A DNA stretch of 64,000 bases from Streptomyces roseoviridis (GTDB lineage Bacteria; Actinomycetota; Actinomycetes; Streptomycetales; Streptomycetaceae): the NCBI RefSeq assembly GCF_039535235.1, contig NZ_BAAAWU010000001.1, positions 2,542,001 to 2,606,000 on the forward strand, read 5' to 3'. The position numbers and the translations under genes are program-made. This document shows, in pieces, positions 62,353 to 64,000 of this stretch (positions are counted from its first letter, which is position 1; every line of letters begins with the position of its first letter). The notes under the pieces are model-generated. The model was not told where the DNA came from, did no database searches, and saw only the letters and a program-made list of their open reading frames with translations.

Positions 62353-62394
62353 GCGTACGGCCCGGCGCGGGGTCCGCGGGGCCGGGCCGTACGC
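62353..62394 (-). terminator. Intra-operon hairpin between solute-binding and permease genes
   Basis: 14-bp perfect arms 62353-62366 and 62381-62394 (GCGTACGGCCCGGC and its complement) with a 14-base loop. Its position inside an operon suggests partial termination or mRNA stabilisation, letting the binding protein be made in excess over the permease. Confidence 0.75.
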
Positions 62395-62429
62395 CGCCGA
62401 CCTGTCAGGCTGCTCGGCCCGCCGGGGCG

Positions 62430-64000
62430 TCACTTGACCTTGATCTGGTCGTAGACCGGGACGCTGAAGGGGTTCAGGGACACGTTCTCCACGCGCTCGG
62501 AGTAGCCGGCGCTGCCGTTCTGGTACCAGAGCGGGATGGCGCCCATGTCGTCGCGGAGGACTTCCTCGGCCCGCTGGAAGAGCTCGACGGCCTTCTTGGT
62601 GTCGGTCTCGGCGTTGGCGTCGTCGACGAGCTTGTCGAACTCGGGGCTGGAGTACTTGCCGTCGTTGGACGAGGCGTTGGTGTAGTACAGCGGCTGGAGG
62701 AAGTTCTGGATGAGCGGGTAGTCCATCTGCCAGCCGGCCCGGAAGGGGCCGTTCAGCTTCTGGGTGGTGACCTGGTTGCGGTAGTCGGCGAAGGTGCCGA
62801 CCGGGTTGCCGACGCACGCCCTGTTGTTGCCGAGGGCGCGGTTGATGGAGTTGCAGACGGCGTCCACCCACTCCTTGTGGGAGCCGGTGTCGGCGTTGTA
62901 CGAGATCCTCAGCGTGCCGCCGGGGATGCCGCCGCCCTGCGCGACCAGCTTCTTGGCCTCGGCCGGGTTGTACTCGCACGCCTCGCCGCACATCTCCTTG
63001 TAGCCGCCGTCGGCGCCGAGCACCGGTGAGGTCCAGTCCTTGGCGGGGGTGCGGGTCTTCTGGAAGATCGTCTCGGTGATCTGCTTGCGGTCGATGGCCA
63101 TCGACAGGCCCTTGCGGAGCTTCTCCTGGCCGGGCTTGTTGAACTCCGGCCGGTAGAAGGGCCACGAGAGGGTCTGGATGATGCCGGCGGGGGTGTTGAT
63201 GTACCGGTCGCCGAGGTCGGCGGAGACGTTCTTGAGCTGCGAGGCGGGGACGTCGTCGACGAGGTCGAGGTTGCCGGCCGTCAGGTCGGTGTAGGCGGTG
63301 TTGTTGTCCGTGTAGACCTTGAGGGTGATGCCGCCGTTCTGGGCCTTGTCCGTGCCGGGGTAGGCGTCCCACCGCCGGAGGACCATCTGGGAGCCCTTGG
63401 AGTAGGAGTCCACGGTGTACGGGCCGTTGCCGATGGGCTTCGACAGCCAGCCGGCGTGGTCGTCGTAGAACGCCCTGGGGAGCGGGGCGAAGGCCGCGTA
63501 GCCGAGGGTGTCGGGGAAGGTCGAGAACTTCTGGGTCAGCTTGACGGTGAAGGTCCGCTCGTCGACGACCTTGAGGCCGGACATGGTCGCGGCGCTCGGC
63601 TGTCCCTTGTCGGGGTGGACCTTGTCGTAGCCCTCGATGTAGCCGAAGAAGTAGGCGTTCTTCTGGTTGTTCTTCAGGTGGGCGCCGTAGTTCCAGGCGT
63701 CGACGAAGGACTTCGCGGTGACCTTCTCGCCGTTGGAGAAGGTCCAGCCGTTCTTGACGGTGATGCGGAAGTTCGTCGAGTCGGTGGTCTCGATCTTCTC
63801 GGCGAGCATGTCCTTGGCCTCGCCGGTCTTCGGGTCGTACTGCTTGAGGCCGCGGAAGATCATGGACAGCACCTTGCCGCCCTGGACCTCGTTGGTGTTC
63901 GCCGGTTCCAGCGGGTTCTGGGGGTCACCCCACGAGGAGGTCACGACGCCGTCCGCGCCCCCGCCGCCCGTGTCGCCGCCCCCGCCGCAGGCGGTCGCCG
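62430..64000 (-). CDS. Oligopeptide ABC transporter solute-binding lipoprotein, 5' end outside the window
   Basis: About 523 residues visible, the N-terminus cut off. The first visible residues ATACGGGGD contain the end of a lipobox and its Cys, so only the signal peptide start is missing. Family 5 extracellular binding protein: NGWTFSNGEKVTAKSFVDAW, LPRAFYDDHAGW, NGPYTVDSYSKG and RKGLSMAIDR. It captures peptides outside the membrane for the four genes downstream. In Streptomyces, permeases of this type (BldK and relatives) import signalling and nutrient peptides. Which peptide is bound cannot be read here. Confidence 0.93.
   Translation of the reverse strand, partial: ATACGGGGDTGGGGADGVVTSSWGDPQNPLEPANTNEVQGGKVLSMIFRGLKQYDPKTGEAKDMLAEKIETTDSTNFRITVKNGWTFSNGEKVTAKSFVDAWNYGAHLKNNQKNAYFFGYIEGYDKVHPDKGQPSAATMSGLKVVDERTFTVKLTQKFSTFPDTLGYAAFAPLPRAFYDDHAGWLSKPIGNGPYTVDSYSKGSQMVLRRWDAYPGTDKAQNGGITLKVYTDNNTAYTDLTAGNLDLVDDVPASQLKNVSADLGDRYINTPAGIIQTLSWPFYRPEFNKPGQEKLRKGLSMAIDRKQITETIFQKTRTPAKDWTSPVLGADGGYKEMCGEACEYNPAEAKKLVAQGGGIPGGTLRISYNADTGSHKEWVDAVCNSINRALGNNRACVGNPVGTFADYRNQVTTQKLNGPFRAGWQMDYPLIQNFLQPLYYTNASSNDGKYSSPEFDKLVDDANAETDTKKAVELFQRAEEVLRDDMGAIPLWYQNGSAGYSERVENVSLNPFSVPVYDQIKVK

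Overview
This is a 64 kb stretch of chromosome from a high-GC actinomycete, almost certainly Streptomyces. The evidence is coding with strong G/C bias at third positions, frequent GTG starts, dense gene packing, mycothiol biosynthesis (mshB), a bldK/dpp-type oligopeptide permease, many lipoproteins, and gene neighbourhoods that I recognise as conserved across actinobacteria. I see no insertion sequence, phage, CRISPR array, rRNA or tRNA gene. It looks like core chromosome with a few more variable patches.

Layout. 0-6.3 kb: a flippase-like membrane protein with an embedded kinase-like domain, then two tandem paralogous lipoprotein serine peptidases. 6.3-7.5 kb: moeZ. 7.6-12.6 kb: a four-gene minus-strand cassette consisting of a PelF-like glycosyltransferase, a multi-pass membrane protein, a sugar-nucleotide epimerase and a spherulin-4/GH135-like protein. 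This resembles a minimal Pel/galactosaminogalactan-type exopolysaccharide system and is my main candidate for an undescribed system. 12.8-18.3 kb: a DUF3152 metalloprotease-like protein, an alpha/beta hydrolase, a TetR regulator, DUF3107 and a MiaE-like ferritin-fold protein. 18.3-21.7 kb: a DEAD-box RNA helicase with a very long repetitive tail and an apparent CTG start. 21.8-27.4 kb: a hydrolase, a NYN-domain protein, MarC, a PHP phosphoesterase, a frameshifted zinc-ribbon gene and a SUFU-domain protein. 27.4-34.8 kb: corA with a possible leader-peptide/attenuator region, a PadR/HAAS pair with a palindromic operator, an LppX-type lipoprotein, a PRC/MgtE_N/CBS protein, a DUF1003 protein and Mrp.

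34.9-40.2 kb: tatB, htrA, a ZAS anti-sigma factor and an ECF sigma factor on the minus strand, with an O-methyltransferase divergent from the sigma gene. This is the same arrangement as the Mycobacterium tuberculosis sigE-rseA-htrA-tatB locus, an envelope-stress module. 40.3-51 kb: DUF3117, a PaaG-like enzyme, tag, a DivIVA-like protein, folP2-type dihydropteroate synthase, a LOG protein, dapE, a lysozyme-like protein, dapC, a 7Fe ferredoxin, a GNAT protein and a SirB1-type protein. From memory, nearly all of corA through fdxA-dapC has counterparts in the M. tuberculosis Rv1177-Rv1239 interval. dapE and dapC supply the lysine/diaminopimelate pathway needed for peptidoglycan.

51-58 kb: a VanW-type peptidoglycan-binding-domain protein, mshB with a coupled membrane protein, a small membrane protein, an S9 prolyl-oligopeptidase and a membrane protein. 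58.3-64 kb: a five-gene dpp/opp peptide ABC transporter, cut by the window edge inside the solute-binding protein. Strong hairpin terminators separate many units. Short GC-rich tandem duplications recur in spacers just downstream of genes.
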